A stretch of 64,000 nucleotides of DNA from Polytrichum commune (Eukaryota > Streptophyta > Polytrichopsida > Polytrichales > Polytrichaceae), in the NCBI GenBank assembly GCA_950295325.1, contig OX485808.1, forward strand, positions 33,255,180-33,319,179, read 5' to 3'. The notes under the pieces are model-generated. The model was given only the letters and a program-made list of their open reading frames with translations, was not told where the DNA came from and did not search any database. This document shows positions 22,204 through 33,133 of the stretch, piece after piece. How positions within the stretch are numbered: the first letter of the stretch is position 1; each line of letters starts with the position of its first letter. The position numbers were made by a program, and so were the translations under genes.

Positions 22204-22703
22204 GGGCCACTTCACACTCGAGCCGAGAGCCGTGACCATGAAGTTGTGAGAGCCCAAAAGAATGTGTCCGAAGGTCGTCCCAACACACCTCCGTAAACGT
22301 GTCGTGTGGTCACGGACCCTCAAGTGTACTGTGAAGTCATATGTGACCGGGCCCTCAACCAAATGCTATTTCGATGAATTTCTATTCACGCGGGTCTTCA
22401 TGCATGATGAAATAGAATATATTATCAATGGTTGTGAGCGTTCGGAGTGCCATGGTCTCATTTTTGTGTTCGAGCTACCTCCTAGAGGTGGTTTTTGAAA
22501 ATAGTCCAAGTGACTATGAAACCTGATCCATTCGATGCCATGTAGGAATCCATGTAGACTGTACATCCATCTTGCGTGCACATGCTCCGTTGGTCCCTCA
22601 AGGATAGTGTGAAGCAAACTTGGACCGGCTTCGCCTTTTCCACCAATGAGAGTGCTTGAAGTGTAATGGTCACGGGCTCTCAGTCTCGCGTGTGAAGTGG
22701 CCC
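22204..22703 (+). mobile_element. MITE family A, copy 1
   Basis: 500 bp. Ends are GGGCCACTTCACACTCGAG and the inverted CTCGCGTGTGAAGTGGCCC. Flanks are CAA and TAA, a TWA duplication with one change. Internally collinear with copies at 39,833 and 62,586 and inverted relative to 29,464. No transposase: the short frames inside are shared by all copies and contain stops. Confidence 0.85.
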
Positions 22704-22715
22704 TAAGTCGTGAAG

Positions 22716-23180
22716 TTGGGACTTACCACTTCATTCGGTTTTCTACCTTCTAAGTCCCACTTCCCTTGAGGTCAATCCATGCAATCTCAACCGTTAAGAG
22801 TGTGGAAGTTGGGACTTACCACTTCATATGGGTTTCCAACTTCTAAGACCCAATTCACTTGAGGTCAATCCATGCAATCTCAGCCATTGAGAGCATGTAC
22901 ATTGGGACTCACCACTTCACTTTAGGTCAACCTATGCAATCTCGTATGTTGAGAGTGTGGAAGTTGGGCCTTATCACTTCGTACAAGATTCCAAGTTTTA
23001 AGTCCTAGTTCACTTGAGGTCAATCCGTGCAATCACAGCAATCAAGAGTATGGAAGTTGGGACTTACCACTTCAAATGGGGTCCTAAGTCCTACATCCTA
23101 AGTTCACTTGAGGTCAATCCATGTAAAAATCTTGGCCATTGAGAACATGGAAGTTGGGACCTACCACTTCACTCGAGTCC
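22716..23180 (+). repeat. ~92-bp tandem array inside a MITE-like element
   Basis: TTGGGACTTACCACTTC recurs at about 22,716, 22,809, 22,912, 22,964 (shortened unit), 23,057 and 23,154, each followed by CACTTGAGGTCAATCCATGC. A single unit of the same sequence sits inside the element at 4105-4349, and 23,180-23,290 continues collinear with that element. Confidence 0.85.
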
Positions 23181-25825
23181 CAAGTCTTAAGCCCCAAGTA
23201 TGACATGGATGTCTGCATGGCAACACTTTTTGGAGATGAGGCTCGGGACTTGTGTTGAGAGTTGAGTCGAGCAAAATATAGACCCAACTCTCAAGAAACA
23301 CCCGAGGATTTTTTGACATAAAATAATCAAAATCCAACTTTAATGTATATAAACCGTACTTTGATTGATTCTCGAGGTCAAAAAGTTGGAATCTTGTCTC
23401 CATGTTGGGACTTGTTGGCATGTCAAGTGACCTTGAGATCCCATGTGAACCGGCCATTATTATAAAGATGCATTTGTAGGAAAAAGCCGGCGATGTCATC
23501 ATGTATGTATACGGTATTATGACTTTTCTAGATTATATCCCCTCTATGTGAATGACAATTGTTGATACACAATTTGAAGGAGAATGATGCTCTAAAGTTT
23601 TTTCCGAAGCTCTTGCAAATTGCACGTGCTAGGGGTGTTGTCTATTGTAGGGGTTAGCATGAGCAACACCTTGAACCAAACGTGTTTCAAAATTGGCATT
23701 CAAGTTCATTGTGAGACACAAATAGGAAGGAATACGACTCCGATGTTGCCACCAACATGAGTATGTTGTTGCTTCATTTTTGAGATGGTCTAGGGCTATA
23801 TGTAATCCCGAAACATGCATTCTCAGTGAGAAACATTTATCATCCGGTCAATGAACTTTGACCACCTCTAGAATAAGCATAGATGAACTCCAAATTTGAT
23901 AACTCACCTTCTCACATATGTGTATTCTAAGTGTGTGTATATTTTTATTTTTATTTTTATTTTTTCCTAAGCTTCCCGATCCATCCCATCATTAAAATTT
24001 AGAAAAGTGAGATTTTCACTAGTTGCCCCGACTTGAGAACTTAATTTATGACCATTGGATCTTCTCAAAGTTTGTAGAAATGAATAGGATTTACTTCTTA
24101 GATCTTCATAATGGAATTGATTCCCATATACAAATGGCTGATCACAAACCATGTTGGTGAAAGTAGACTAAATTGCCGTTGACATCAAGGGTGATATAAA
24201 AAATCATATTCATTGGAATGCACCTAGCAGTAGTAAAGGTTTAAGAATGTATGGTACAACTTTATGTCCGTCCCCTCCCTAGGAACACTATTCACCCGTT
24301 CCAACATGTAAGCATGCAATTTTCATTAAGAGGCCAAAATGGAATAACGAGTGTGTGACTTTGGTCGAGTGGTGGATAAATTTCCTTCATTTAAGGTAAT
24401 ATGGAGTCTATATTTGGTCCTTGAAATCATAGAATATAACTAGGGCACTCAAGTGACCTTGGTACCCATAAAAAATAAGTGTTCATAGTAAATTATTATC
24501 CATGATAGATGCAATAACCTCAAGGGTGTATTGTCGTTGTGCTTCCTTTCCAAATTATTAATGGAATAAAATAAAATACAAACCTTCAGCTTTCCAACTT
24601 ATAATTCACCCATGAGTTATTAGGATTCATTTGCATACAAAAGCAAAAGCAAAATGTTGATGTTGCATTGCTATGGCCATCTTCACTTAGATTCTTAGAA
24701 TATTTCTCAAGGTATCCGTAATTGAATCATCAACTTCCCACCTTTGTAACACCCTTATTGAGCGCACATTTCCATTGAGAAGCATAAACAAAATGTTGAT
24801 GTAATCAAGAATGTACACGAATATTGCAGGCTTGGTGCTTCTAAATTGTGTAAGGAATTTCTACAAACTATGACTAATGCATATCGGAGTGTTGCTTAGG
24901 CCCCATTTCCACTAGAGAGGTTAAGCATCTTAGGCACAATTGGTCACTCAAGCCTCTTCATGCTTGAGCTTTCAACTTGACAGCTATAACTTTTCATAAG
25001 GCTTAGCACTTACAACGCTTAAACGGTCCCTTCAAGGATCCCATGTGGATTGCTTGGACAAACTCTTGGTCTAATCTTAAGCTACCTCATGAAGGTCACT
25101 TAGGGTTGTTGACAACTGTGCTTTTGTTTTGTGGACCCCAAGCCTAACATAGTATTCCAAGCATGCATTGGCTATTTATGAATTCTCCATTTTTTTATAC
25201 TTTTTTTTAACCTTTCTTCCTTTGATATCTCACTTTGAGCGTGACCACTTCACACTTTGAGCTTTGAAGAAAGCTAGTACATTAAACTACCCAACACCAA
25301 AAGTTTCAAGACCTTGACTTGAAGGGAAAGGAGGTGGGTAGTTTGTACGGGCATGACAAGTGTAACTATGGTTGAGGGAACCTAGCATGTGAGTGATGAG
25401 CAGTAACATGTGAGCAATGAGGAATAACACGAGATATATTTTTCATTTTTGAAACATATTCCATAAAATTTGAATAGTTTGGCTATAAATGAAATGCAAG
25501 AGGACATTTGACATTCAAAAAATGAAGCTTATTACCCATGAAATTCATCCTCTACATATTGTCAATCGGTCTATTACCATGTAATCAACTTGGTATTTCT
25601 AGATCTAAAAATAATCCTTAATAAATTATTGTAGCTTGAATGTTATTTTATGAAACTCAGAAATAGCATGGGTGAGTCACTATATATGATTTGTGTGCAT
25701 CATGTGCAGTGGAGGGGTATTTGTTTAGGGCTATTTACTTCCAAGTAATGAAATAAAGGTTCCCCTATCTACTTAATTATTTAAAACAACATTTTTGTTA
25801 GCACCCTACCATTACTTATAATTTC
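23181..25825. other. Element flank and AT-rich intergenic DNA
   Basis: 23,181-23,290 matches the 4.1 kb element (inverted). The sequence to about 23,458 ends GTGAACCGGCC, perhaps another element terminus. Beyond that no gene, RNA or clear repeat is seen. Confidence 0.5.
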
Positions 25826-26160
25826 CAAATGGTTTACAAATGGCCCTAGCACTGTTTCTCAAAGCTTTTACACCAATGTTGAAAAATCCCCAAAAACATG
25901 AAATAAGTCATCATGGGACCGAGATGATTGATATCAACATTTGGGTACCTTTGATTTTCTCTCATAAATTTGTTTGTTTTTCTCAAATGGTTTACAAATG
26001 GTTTTTAAAGAAAAATCTCCAAAACATTAAAATTTGTGTGCTTAGTGCCAACGATCCAAATATCAACATTTGGGTAACCTTGAAGATAGCTCACAATGTC
26101 TTTTATGTTTCTCATATGTGTTGTAAATGGTGTTGTCAAATGGGCTCCTATGGCAAGGTG
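25826..26160 (+). repeat. Degenerate ~130-160 bp tandem duplication
   Basis: GGTTTACAAATGG near 25,831 and 25,989 and a diverged copy near 26,119, with ATCAACATTTGGGTA-CCTT repeated between. The open frame 25,840-26,178 across it is probably fortuitous. Confidence 0.5.
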
Positions 26161-26759
26161 TTGTGTTTTACTAAGTAATTAGCCAAAGGTATAATTATGT
26201 TGTTTTTGACGAGGCAACTAAAAAACTATCAGTGAAGGAGAAGCTTTATGAAGGATAAATATAAGAGTGTTGCTTGTAACCCTTAGAATGACCGCATAAG
26301 AAGTGGTCGATTGGATAGTGAACTGAGGGTTTCTTAGGCTACAAATCATAGTACCTACTTAGAAGGTGTAAAAGCGGGTGAGCAATACAAAGGAGTGGTG
26401 AAGTTTTGCAGTGTACAACCTTGCAAATGAATGTGATAGTGTTGGTCCTTGAAATATTAGTATTTGGGTTGGAAGGGATTCTTAACTTGTTTGTGGTTGT
26501 AGTACGGCGTGTTATTGTGTCAACAATTGGTTCCAAAAAGTCTTGGAGGGACGAGACTTATGTATGTATTACTTTCATTTTCCCTGATAACAAGAAGTAT
26601 CTATTACATTAGTGTTAGAGTTAATAAGATTAAGTTGGTCAAAGCCTCAATATCACTACCGGCTAGGGACCCACCCTCTATAATAATATAAAGTGGTAAT
26701 TTTGGTCAGTATAGACTAGGTTATGAAACCAGAAGTAAATATGGTAGATCAATAAGGGC
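26161..26759. other. AT-rich intergenic DNA
   Basis: No gene or element recognised. Confidence 0.5.
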
Positions 26760-27110
26760 ACAAGTGCATAATCAAATGTTGGAGGGTTATAACAATGCTG
26801 GACCAATATATAGGTGAATGTATGGTATCAAGGAACCTACATATGGGTATCAAAATTGTAATATCGGCCAAATATTGATATTTGGCAGGTATGTCAAGGT
26901 GAGAAAATCTTTGTATACCCGAGTTATTATTTGGGTCAAATACCATTCTAAACCATATTGATACTAGTACAATTCACCTAGGTATGAAGGTCCTTGCATG
27001 GTATATATATCCAAATGATATCAAAAGAAAAAACACCGTCAAATACCCGTACCTCATTGTTATTAAAAAAAATGATATCCTCATTATAGATACCTTCACG
27101 GTAGTTAGAA
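26760..27110 (+). repeat. Dispersed repeat, copy 1 (partner at 37,740-38,060)
   Basis: Shares, in the same order, ATATGGGTATCAAAATTGTAA-like, ATTGATACTAG, CACCTAGGTATGAAGG, CTTGCATGGTA and TGATATCAAAA with the second copy. Diverged, no coding capacity, ends not defined. Confidence 0.65.
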
Positions 27111-28079
27111 TAAACAATACCAATCCAACAATGGTTATAACGCTACCGGTATAAGAGGGAATAAATATGAAGATATATCATATAACTAGCACAAAGATAT
27201 GGTTGTAAGTAAGTCAAATTATAAGATAGTACATCTATGAGTTTTGACTAATAATAGGGAGTGGGTAGTACTAAGACAACCCTCAAGAATAGTATCATTG
27301 GTAACATGATAGTAATAAGGTCTAGGTAGTAGGGTAATGTAGACTAGAAGGGGTAACTAACATGAGTAGTAGAGAGAATTCCATTAGAGTTGTTGACCTT
27401 TTTCAATCGCACTACTGCATTAATATAAATTATGGAAGTAAATGTGTCATGGAGAGGTGAACAAGAAAAGGAAAACAAAGTCTTTGCAATACTTAATAAA
27501 GGCGTTAACTAAACTAGGATCATTCATTGATGGATTTCAAACGCTAAATATAAGCTCTATGTTTGTGTGGATTGCATATGCATTTATTTATGCTTGTTGG
27601 TGTAGTAGCCTACTTCCTCGCATTCAAGAGATACTCTACCATATTTGATGTCATTTTGACACCATCATACAATATTCTATCCTCACCATATAGTGGTGCC
27701 TCAATGGCGGTGAAGATCTCCCTCGATGACGATGAGGAACCTATACGAACAAATTTTGTGAAATTCCAATGGATCATGTAAGTTCCCCATTTGTTCAATT
27801 TTGAAACCATTCAACATCTTATTCTCCAATAGTTAATGCTCATCATTTGAGTTTTTATTTTAGAAAATTGTTTCTAAATGAAAAATGTGATGTCCCCTCC
27901 CTCTTGCATAATTATCCCAATACATGCAAAGGTGGTCACAAAGGTTGTGGATCCAACCTCAACACTATTACGTTGTAGTAGGTCATCAAGTTATAATCAT
28001 CACACCCTGCCATTCATAGATGTCGCGGTGAGGGAGTGTGAAGAAGAATGATGTTTTGTAACTTGTCATGTGATACCAA
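27111..28079. other. AT-rich intergenic DNA
   Basis: No confident gene. Overlapping frames at 27,563-27,781 (+) and 27,610-27,810 (-) are mutual shadows with no recognised domain. Confidence 0.45.
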
Positions 28080-28983
28080 GTGTCATGTGATACCTTCTCT
28101 TAGTTCCCACCTATTGATTAAAAGACAATTGGTGTGGGTCGATGTTGAACAATGCAATCCACGTTAAATCATATGTTTAATGCAGTGTTGTCATGTGGCA
28201 TCTTCTTTAGTTCCCACCTAGTCATTGCAAGACAAACAATGTGGGTCAATAATGAATAGTGCAAGCTACACTAAATCATATGTTTAGTGTAGTAGTGTCA
28301 TGTGACACCTTCTCGAGCTCCCACTCAATGATTGTAAGTCAAGGAGTGTGGGTTGATGATGAACAATGGAAACCACAATAATGCCCCCTTCCCACTTGAC
28401 TTTAGCTAAGCCTAAAAGTGGGTTCTAAAGACACGGCCTTCACACCATTGACACTATCTAGTCCCGAGCCTAGTTGGCAAATGATGTGGCGTGGTTTAAA
28501 AGTGGAGGTTTTAAGCCTCAAGCACTGACCCTCCCATTGGTACCTAGACACAAGGCAATAATATAGGACCTTTACAAGTGTCGTCTCCCGCCCTTGTGAT
28601 TGGTTGCTTTTAGTCTTAGCTATGAGGGCACGAGGAGCTCCTTTAACAAACAAAAAAAACCAATGGTAAGATAGATGAGTAGTAAGGCATTCGGGGATAT
28701 GACAAAAACTATCAAGCATTCATTGCTTGGTAGATAAAACAAAGAACATGTGGGAAAGCTATTGAATTAAAACCTACTTGACAATCTTCAGAGCAAGTTC
28801 TCGTAGGTGCATTGGGATATCCGGGATGCCTCCGCAGAAACTGAGAGAGCTTTACCTGATTTCTAGGAATAAATTTAGATATTTGGTAAAGTCGGGTGGG
28901 AAGGGGGCATAAACCAAATGCTTGGTGTGGTAGTGTCACGTGACACCTTCTCTAGCTCCCACCCATTGATTGCAAGATAATTA
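28080..28983 (+). repeat. 107-bp tandem array interrupted by a MITE
   Basis: Units begin GTGTCATGTGAYACCTTCT at 28,080, 28,187, 28,295 and 28,933. The last interval is 638 bp, and removing the 528-bp MITE at 28,382 plus one 3-bp duplication leaves exactly 107. A fourth unit is split at 28,983 and resumes near 31,237 (GTGGGTTGATGATGAA). Confidence 0.9.
28382..28909. mobile_element. MITE family B, copy 1 (TAA target duplication)
   Basis: 528 bp. Ends are TGCCCCCTTCCCACTTGAC and the inverted GTCGGGTGGGAAGGGGGCA, with TAA on both sides (28,379-28,381 and 28,910-28,912). The neighbouring 107-bp units show the empty site. No transposase. PIF/Harbinger type by target site. Confidence 0.9.
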
Positions 28984-29460
28984 TGCCCCCTTCCCACCTG
29001 GCTCTAGCTAATACCAGGTGGGGTACCCTAAAACCTAGAGGCCACCTCAGAGGTTAACCTGTCCACATTGCACTCAGGGTCGGAGGAACTTTTCGTGTTA
29101 GACCTACTATTTCGGTGATAATGCTTTACCTTGGTTTCCCATTTGGTTTTCATTTTAGAGCCGCTCTTATAAATTCATTTTTTGTAAATATGGCAGTTGG
29201 CCCCATGATAGCTAAAACTTGATGTAGCCAATCCGGGACCACTTCCGTTGCGTACTTAGGTGCCCAAAAATTGTGCCAAATTTATAATTACAATAACCAA
29301 GTTCAGTGGTTGAGGAGGTGGTAAACCAGTTTTAAGGTGGTCAAGTCATCCTTCCACATAGGCTCGGCACTAGATAAAGACGATACTATGAACCCTACCT
29401 AGCTAACACCAAGTTTTAGTCTAAAACCACTTCGTGCTAAAGTCAAGTGGGAAGGGGGCA
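28984..29460. mobile_element. MITE family B, copy 2 (TTA target duplication)
   Basis: 477 bp. Ends are TGCCCCCTTCCCACCTGG and the inverted GTCAAGTGGGAAGGGGGCA, with TTA at 28,981-28,983 and 29,461-29,463. Its interior differs from copy 1, so the two share mainly termini. Confidence 0.88.
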
Positions 29461-29463
29461 TTA

Positions 29464-29962
29464 GGTCCACTTCACACACAAGACTGAGAGCCCGTGACCA
29501 TTACACTTCAAGCACTCTCATTGGTGGAAAATGCAGAGCCGGTCCAAGTTCGCTTCACACTATGCTTGAGGAACCAATGGAGTATGTGAATGCAAGATGG
29601 ATGTAGAATCTACATGGATTCCTACATGGCATCAAATGGATCATGTTTCATGGTCACTTGGATTATTTTCAAAAACCACCTCTTGGATGTAGGCCTAACA
29701 CAAAACCGGGTGACCATGGCACTCCGAACGCTCACAATCGTTGACTTATTCAATGTAATCATGTGCGAGAACCCATATGTATAAAAACTCATTGAAATAG
29801 CCTTTGATTGAGGGCCCGGTCACATATGGCTTCACACTGCACTTGAGGGTCCATGAGCACACTACATGATTTTGGAGGTGTGTTGGGATGGCCTTTGGAC
29901 ACTTTCTTTTGGGCTCTCACTATTTCGCGGTCACCGCTCTTGGCTCGTGTGTGAAGTGGCCC
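29464..29962 (-). mobile_element. MITE family A, copy 2 (inverted)
   Basis: 499 bp, opposite orientation to copies 1, 3 and 4. Ends GGTCCACTTCACACAC and GTGTGTGAAGTGGCCC with TTA on both sides (29,461-29,463, 29,963-29,965). It abuts family B copy 2 and uses the TTA shared with it. Confidence 0.9.
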
Positions 29963-29965
29963 TTA

Positions 29966-30415
29966 GTGCCTATAGCCTAAGCCATACTACATGCTTGATT
30001 AAATGCTTGAATGTTTCACTTTTATCTTAAGTGTGTGATTAACGCCCTAATTGTTGCCTTATTAGTCTAATGCAATCATATTTATGCTAATTGTTGTGTT
30101 ATTAGAAGAGTGGAGTGAAGAGGAGAGGAAAATAATTTACCCCGGTAGTGATTGACGGACAAGATGAGCTCAATCTAACGAAGGAGCCCAATCGGGCCCT
30201 AGATGGGAGTTCAGGACGAGGAAAAGCTCGTCCCAAACTCTCATCTAGGGCCTGATGGTTTGGCGCCAAAATTGTGCTACCTAGGACGTCACATGAGATG
30301 AGTGAGTGTTCGGACTGGCCCCAAGTATAAAGTCCTTGGGCCCAATTTGATGAAATCGAGCGATCCTATTGGCCTAAATTTTGAGAGTTCCGACCCCACA
30401 AGTATAAAGTGGCCC
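29966..30415. mobile_element. TTA-flanked insertion of uncertain class
   Basis: 450 bp between TTA at 29,963-29,965 and TTA at 30,416-30,418. The right end, AAGTGGCCC, matches the family A terminus but the left end does not, so it may instead be the remainder of an element that begins at 29,464. It contains a strong hairpin at 30,195-30,252. Confidence 0.5.
30195..30252. other. Near-perfect 26-bp-stem hairpin
   Basis: GGCCCTAGATGGGAGTT-AGGACGAG pairs with CTCGTCC-AACTCTCATCTAGGGCC across a 6-nt loop. It is a possible small-RNA precursor or MITE palindrome. No transcription evidence is available here. Confidence 0.6.
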
Positions 30416-30422
30416 TTAGTGT

Positions 30423-31227
30423 GGGATCTGTCTAAATACCCCCATTGAGCGTGGCTCGGAGGCCAGGTTCGGGAGGGGGTGGCAGGTCGCGTCACTGAGG
30501 CGCAGATTAGGGAGCCGGGCCTGTGGCCGGCTCCCACAATCTGAGCCGTTCACTTCTAAACATTCATCCAACGGTTGAAAATATCCTAGGTGGCGGGCGC
30601 CCATGGTCGGGCACGGGTCCCAAACACGGGCGGGCATGCAAGGTCCGGCACGGGTCCCAGCTCCCCATTAACTGTGGTCCAAATTAATTGATGTCAATTA
30701 ATTCTAATGCCCTCTCCTCACTTGACATTAATTAATTTGGACATCAATAAATTCTAATGCCCTCTCCTCACTTGACATCAATTAATTTGGACATCAATTA
30801 ATTTGGACCGCAGTTAATGGGGAGCTGCGTTCCGGGACCCGTGCCGGACCTTGCATGCCCGCCCGCATTTGGGACCCGTGCCCGACCATGGGCGCCCGCC
30901 ACCTAGGATATTTTCAACCGTTGGATGAATGTTTAGAAGTGAATGGCTCAGATTGTGGGAGCCGGCCACAGGCCCGGCTCCCTAATCTGCGCCTCAGTGA
31001 CGCGGGGTGGCAGGGGTGGGGTAAAACCTGCCCCTTATTTTTTTAATTGAGTGGGGCCTTACTTGATCTCACAGGGGGCTTCCAAGAGTAATTTGGGACC
31101 GCATGACCCAAATTTAACAAAAAAAACAAAAAAAGTCCCCAAGGGGCCAAAACGGGGAGGCCTAGAAAAATGAACCCCACCGAACCTGGCCTCCGAGCCA
31201 CGCTCGATGGGGGTATTTAGACCCACC
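30423..31227. mobile_element. Mutator-like non-autonomous element (outer)
   Basis: Inverted ends of about 50 bp (GGGATCTGTCTAAATACCCCC at the left, inverted GGGGGTATTTAGACCCACC at the right, continuing through the shared CCGAGCCACGCTC). A 9-bp duplication CCTTAGTGT lies at 30,414-30,422 and 31,228-31,236. A 9-bp duplication with long inverted ends is characteristic of Mutator-like elements. No transposase. It is interrupted by the inner element. Confidence 0.85.
30487..31003. mobile_element. Mutator-like palindromic element nested in the outer one
   Basis: Arms of about 190 bp (start near GCGTCACTGAGGCGCAG, inverted CTGCGCCTCAGTGACGC) surround a ~140-bp loop of TTAATTAATTTGGACATCAA units. 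The 11-bp GGGGTGGCAGG stands on both sides (30,476-30,486 and 31,004-31,014). The two frames that appear to encode the same peptide (30,416-30,637 - and 30,855-31,046 +) are simply the two arms. Confidence 0.85.
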
Positions 31228-31236
31228 CCTTAGTGT

Positions 31237-31734
31237 GTGGGTTGATGATGAATAGTACAGCGGATGGAGAGTGTAGTGACATGGCTGAACTTTATTCTGG
31301 GCGTGCGACCTGGTCTATCCACAGAACAAGACTGTCCATGACTCCATGCGTTACACTTGGCCGTGTGATGTGAAGCCAAGTGAAAGGTATGGCCCTACAC
31401 GTGACCAAATAGACTAGAAACCCAATAGGAAAGCAGGTAATAAGTGGCCAAAGGCTCTGTCTGTTCTATGGACTCGACCTTCCATTGAGTTCTGACAGTA
31501 AGCTTACCTTACTTGAAAAGGAGATGCCCATCATAACGCTTCCAAAATATCCATGCATGTCAGACCACACCTGACTAAAAGGGATTGTGAAAGATCGAAC
31601 CGAAGATCACAAGCTCATCCGAGTTCAGTAAGGGTGGTATATATTCAAGTGCCCATTAAGTTACATTTGAGGCCAGGTATATGGTTGACATGGGAAATGT
31701 GGTGATCGGTAGATTTCGACAATGATCGGAAATT
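31237..31734. other. Resumption of 107-bp unit, then intergenic DNA
   Basis: 31,237-31,260 continues the interrupted tandem unit. The rest shows no gene or recognised element. Confidence 0.55.
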
Positions 31735-32605
31735 TTCTTCACCTGGTTACTTCTCCAACGCAACATTCTGGATTTTGGAGAGTCTACAGTATGGATCAAC
31801 AAGTCTGATGGCATTCTTGATTCCAATCTCGATTTGCAAATGTATTGAATTTGCGGATCCTCAATCTCATGAATTGTAAGGCTAATAAACACTCCAACCT
31901 CATGTAGATCTTCACCTGGTTACTTCTCAAACTTAACATTTTGGATTCCGAAGAGTCTATGGTGTGGATCAACAAACTTGATGACATTCTTGATTCCAAT
32001 CTCGATTTGCAAATGTATTGAATTTGCAGATCCTCGATCTCATGAATTGTAAGGCTAATAAAGTCTCCAACCTCATGTAGATCTTCACTTGGTTACTTCT
32101 CAAACTTAACATTTTGGATTCTAGAGAGTCTATAGTGTGGATCAACAAGCTTGATGACATTCTTGATTCCAATCTCGATTTGCAAATGTATTGAATTTGC
32201 GGATCGTCAATCTCATGAATTGTAAGGTTAATAAACTCTCAAAACCCAAATAGATCTTCACCTAGTTATTTTTCAAACTCAACATTTTGGATTATGGAGA
32301 GTCCACGGTGTGGATCAACAAGCCTGGTGACATTCTTGATTCCAATCTCGATTTGCAAATGTATTGAATTTGCGGATTGTCAATCTCATGAATTGTAAGG
32401 CTAATAAACTCTCAAACCTCATATAGATCTTCACCTAGTTATTTCTCAAACTCAACATTTTGGATTTTGGAGAGTCCACAGTGTGGATCAACAAGCCTAA
32501 TGACATTCTTGATTCCAATCTCTATTTGCAAATGTATTGAATTTGCGGATCCTCAATCTCATGAATTGTAAGGCTAATAAACTCTCAAAACTCAATTAGA
32601 TATTG
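31735..32605 (+). repeat. 173-bp satellite-like tandem array, five copies
   Basis: ACCTGGTTAC or its variant recurs at 31,741, 31,913, 32,087, 32,260 and 32,433, an interval of 172-174 bp. Every unit keeps TTGATTCCAATCTCGATTTG and CTCATGAATTGTAAGG. The unit is not a multiple of three, so the similar minus-strand frames are not protein repeats. Confidence 0.93.
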
Positions 32606-33112
32606 ATTGAGGACTTCCCTCTTTTGACCCTTCTCCACTCAATCGTTGTATGAACGGATTAAACCCTCCAATCTTCTTCGACAGTAGGTTTGTTGTAACC
32701 CTAGTCACCCGTGTAAAAACTTTCTTAACAAAACCCTAAGACGGCAATGTTGTAAACCCTTGTAACAATGAAGTGACTCCAAGAGTATTTGGAGGGGAAT
32801 AAGGCCTTGTCTTATTCAAGAACAAATTAGTTCAAGTTGAAATTCAAACTTGCAAACAAGGGTGCGTTTGCAAGGTCAATAGTGCCATGACACAACCCCT
32901 CATTTCCAATTCATCCAAAATCTCGATTTGGGTGGGACACTTTGGCATTGAACTCAACTTGAGGGCATCCATTTTGCAGTTCAGTCTACCTACCGGTGGT
33001 AATGCTCTTGGGAGATGGACTTAAAAGTACCCACTGTACCTTATTCTTTGATGGAAGGGATGATCACTGTCCTTACATTGGCAATGTTTAGGTGTACATC
33101 ATTGTCAAAAGA
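32606..33112. other. Intergenic DNA flanking the satellite
   Basis: No gene seen. Contains AAACCCTAAGACGG and AAACCCTTG words, possibly the non-amplified remainder of the sequence from which the satellite arose. Confidence 0.45.
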
Positions 33113-33133
33113 AGGGAGGGGGGGAGGGAGGGA
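33113..33133 (+). other. G-quadruplex-capable purine tract
   Basis: GGGAGGGGGGGAGGGAGGGAG contains at least four G3 runs with one-base loops. Confidence 0.75.

Noticed and set aside
22262..22673. Small frames shared by the family A MITE copies
   Set aside because: They recur only because the MITE recurs, are interrupted differently in each copy, and show no transposase motif.
30416..31046. Two frames encoding the same ~50-residue peptide on opposite strands
   Set aside because: They are the two arms of the inner palindromic element, not duplicated genes.
31656..32172. Repeated minus-strand peptide (SSLLIHTIDS) as a repeat protein
   Set aside because: It derives from the 173-bp satellite, whose unit is not a multiple of three.
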